DNA from: Akkermansiaceae bacterium
GTDB lineage: Bacteria; Verrucomicrobiota; Verrucomicrobiia; Verrucomicrobiales; Akkermansiaceae
Length of the DNA stretch: 34,796 bases
Assembly: GCA_021733795.1 (NCBI GenBank)
Contig: JAIPKB010000032.1
Location: 1 to 34,796 of the forward strand
Reading direction: 5' to 3'
The notes under the pieces were generated by a model, which searched no databases, was not told the origin of the DNA, and worked only from the letters and a program-made list of their open reading frames with translations. The position numbers were made by a program, and so were the translations under genes. This document shows, in pieces, positions 34,268 through 34,796 of the stretch (the stretch's first letter is position 1; each line of letters begins with the position of its first letter).

Positions 34268-34796
34268 CTACTGCTTCTTCCGGATGCGCCAGACTTCGCA
34301 GCACTGGTTCTGCTCGGGGGGGCGGCTGCCAAAGCGGCTGGTCTGGCCCAGATAGACGGCCTGGACCAATTGCCCCGGACGTTTTGCCGCCGTGAGCAGC
34401 TCGGCCACGCCGGTCGCGCGGTCGGAGGACAAGGTCCGGTTGCCATTCACATTGCCGGTTACCGAGGCATAGCCCACCACGAACAGCATGTCGCCATCCG
34501 GCACGTTGGCGAGAAGCTGGCGCACCGGTTCCTCGTCGGCTGGATTCATCTTCGCGATGCCGGTCGGAAAATGGAGGGTCTTGACCACCTCAGCACCCAG
34601 CTCGGCGCCAATCTCGCTGTAGGCTTTGGTGATTTGCAAGTCGGTTTGGGTTTCGAGTTTGCGGAGCGTCTGAAACAACTTAACAGCCTCTGGCAGCAAC
34701 TCGTTCTCGGACTTGGCAAACAGGCGCTGCTTGGACAACTCGCCCTCAAGCACCTTCACCCGCGACTCGAAAAACTCCTTGGCCCGGAGGGTTTCC
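34268..34796 (-). CDS. OmpA-family protein, C-terminal part, continues beyond the window
   Basis: The visible 176 residues end an OmpA/MotB-type peptidoglycan-binding domain: LFVVGYASVTGNVNGNRTLS with the Asn-x-x-Leu-Ser and SSDRATGVAELL that bind diaminopimelate. A charged helical stretch before it (VKVLEGELSKQRLFAKSENE) may be a coiled coil. The frame stays open to the window edge, so the start and any signal peptide or membrane anchor lie outside. The usual RA-x-x-V pattern is present as RATGV, so binding to the cell wall is plausible. It ends 6 bases from the convergent Nudix gene. Confidence 0.8.
   Translation of the reverse strand, partial: ETLRAKEFFESRVKVLEGELSKQRLFAKSENELLPEAVKLFQTLRKLETQTDLQITKAYSEIGAELGAEVVKTLHFPTGIAKMNPADEEPVRQLLANVPDGDMLFVVGYASVTGNVNGNRTLSSDRATGVAELLTAAKRPGQLVQAVYLGQTSRFGSRPPEQNQCCEVWRIRKKQ

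Overview
The window looks like a GC-rich chromosomal segment of a Verrucomicrobiota bacterium, most likely Verrucomicrobiales. This rests on the protein families present: a full F-type ATP synthase operon with a short delta subunit, a PUR-type small protein, exported alpha-alpha toroid proteins, a decayed sulfatase locus, and many starts without a Shine-Dalgarno site. No 16S gene is present, so the assignment is an inference.

Layout. 62-3103 (-) is a large yeast-type NAD-dependent glutamate dehydrogenase. 3433-10502 (+) holds a host-attachment-family protein, a NfeD/ClpP-like membrane protease with its slipin partner, and a 1403-residue double acyl-CoA dehydratase activase fusion. 10430-12590 (-) is a graveyard: pieces of a DJ-1/PfpI-like protein, an unknown C-terminus, a frameshifted and truncated sulfatase, and another truncated protein. 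12728-16734 (-) encodes an exported toroid protein, an HlyD-like adaptor, a spermidine-synthase-like protein and an HU protein followed by a strong terminator.

17317-24174 (+) is the complete atpBEFHAGDC operon, with a recognisable promoter at 17256-17284. A PUR-domain protein with its own promoter and a good ribosome-binding site follows. Then come a frameshifted exported protein (-), a split YeeE/YedE sulfur transporter pair (+), a RAYT transposase (-) with direct repeats and hairpins around it, thiH (-), a transglutaminase remnant (-), and a FmdB-type zinc-ribbon protein (+). Last are an intact HipB-like repressor with a HipA that has lost its kinase core (-), an EboD-like sugar-phosphate cyclase (-), a Nudix hydrolase (+), and the C-terminal part of an OmpA-family protein (-) that runs off the window.

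The most striking signal is a set of 7-bp-period tandem repeats. Five of the seven gene junctions inside the atp operon carry one, each with a different unit sequence. Related heptads occur elsewhere: one encodes part of the signal peptide of the toroid protein, and one supplies the last codons and stop of the EboD-like gene. They resemble in form the heptameric STRR sequences known from filamentous cyanobacteria, but sit here between core energy genes and next to start codons. The second notable item is the HipB/HipA remnant, which keeps the HipA N-terminal subdomain and the C-terminal tail with ATGA overlaps but no kinase.
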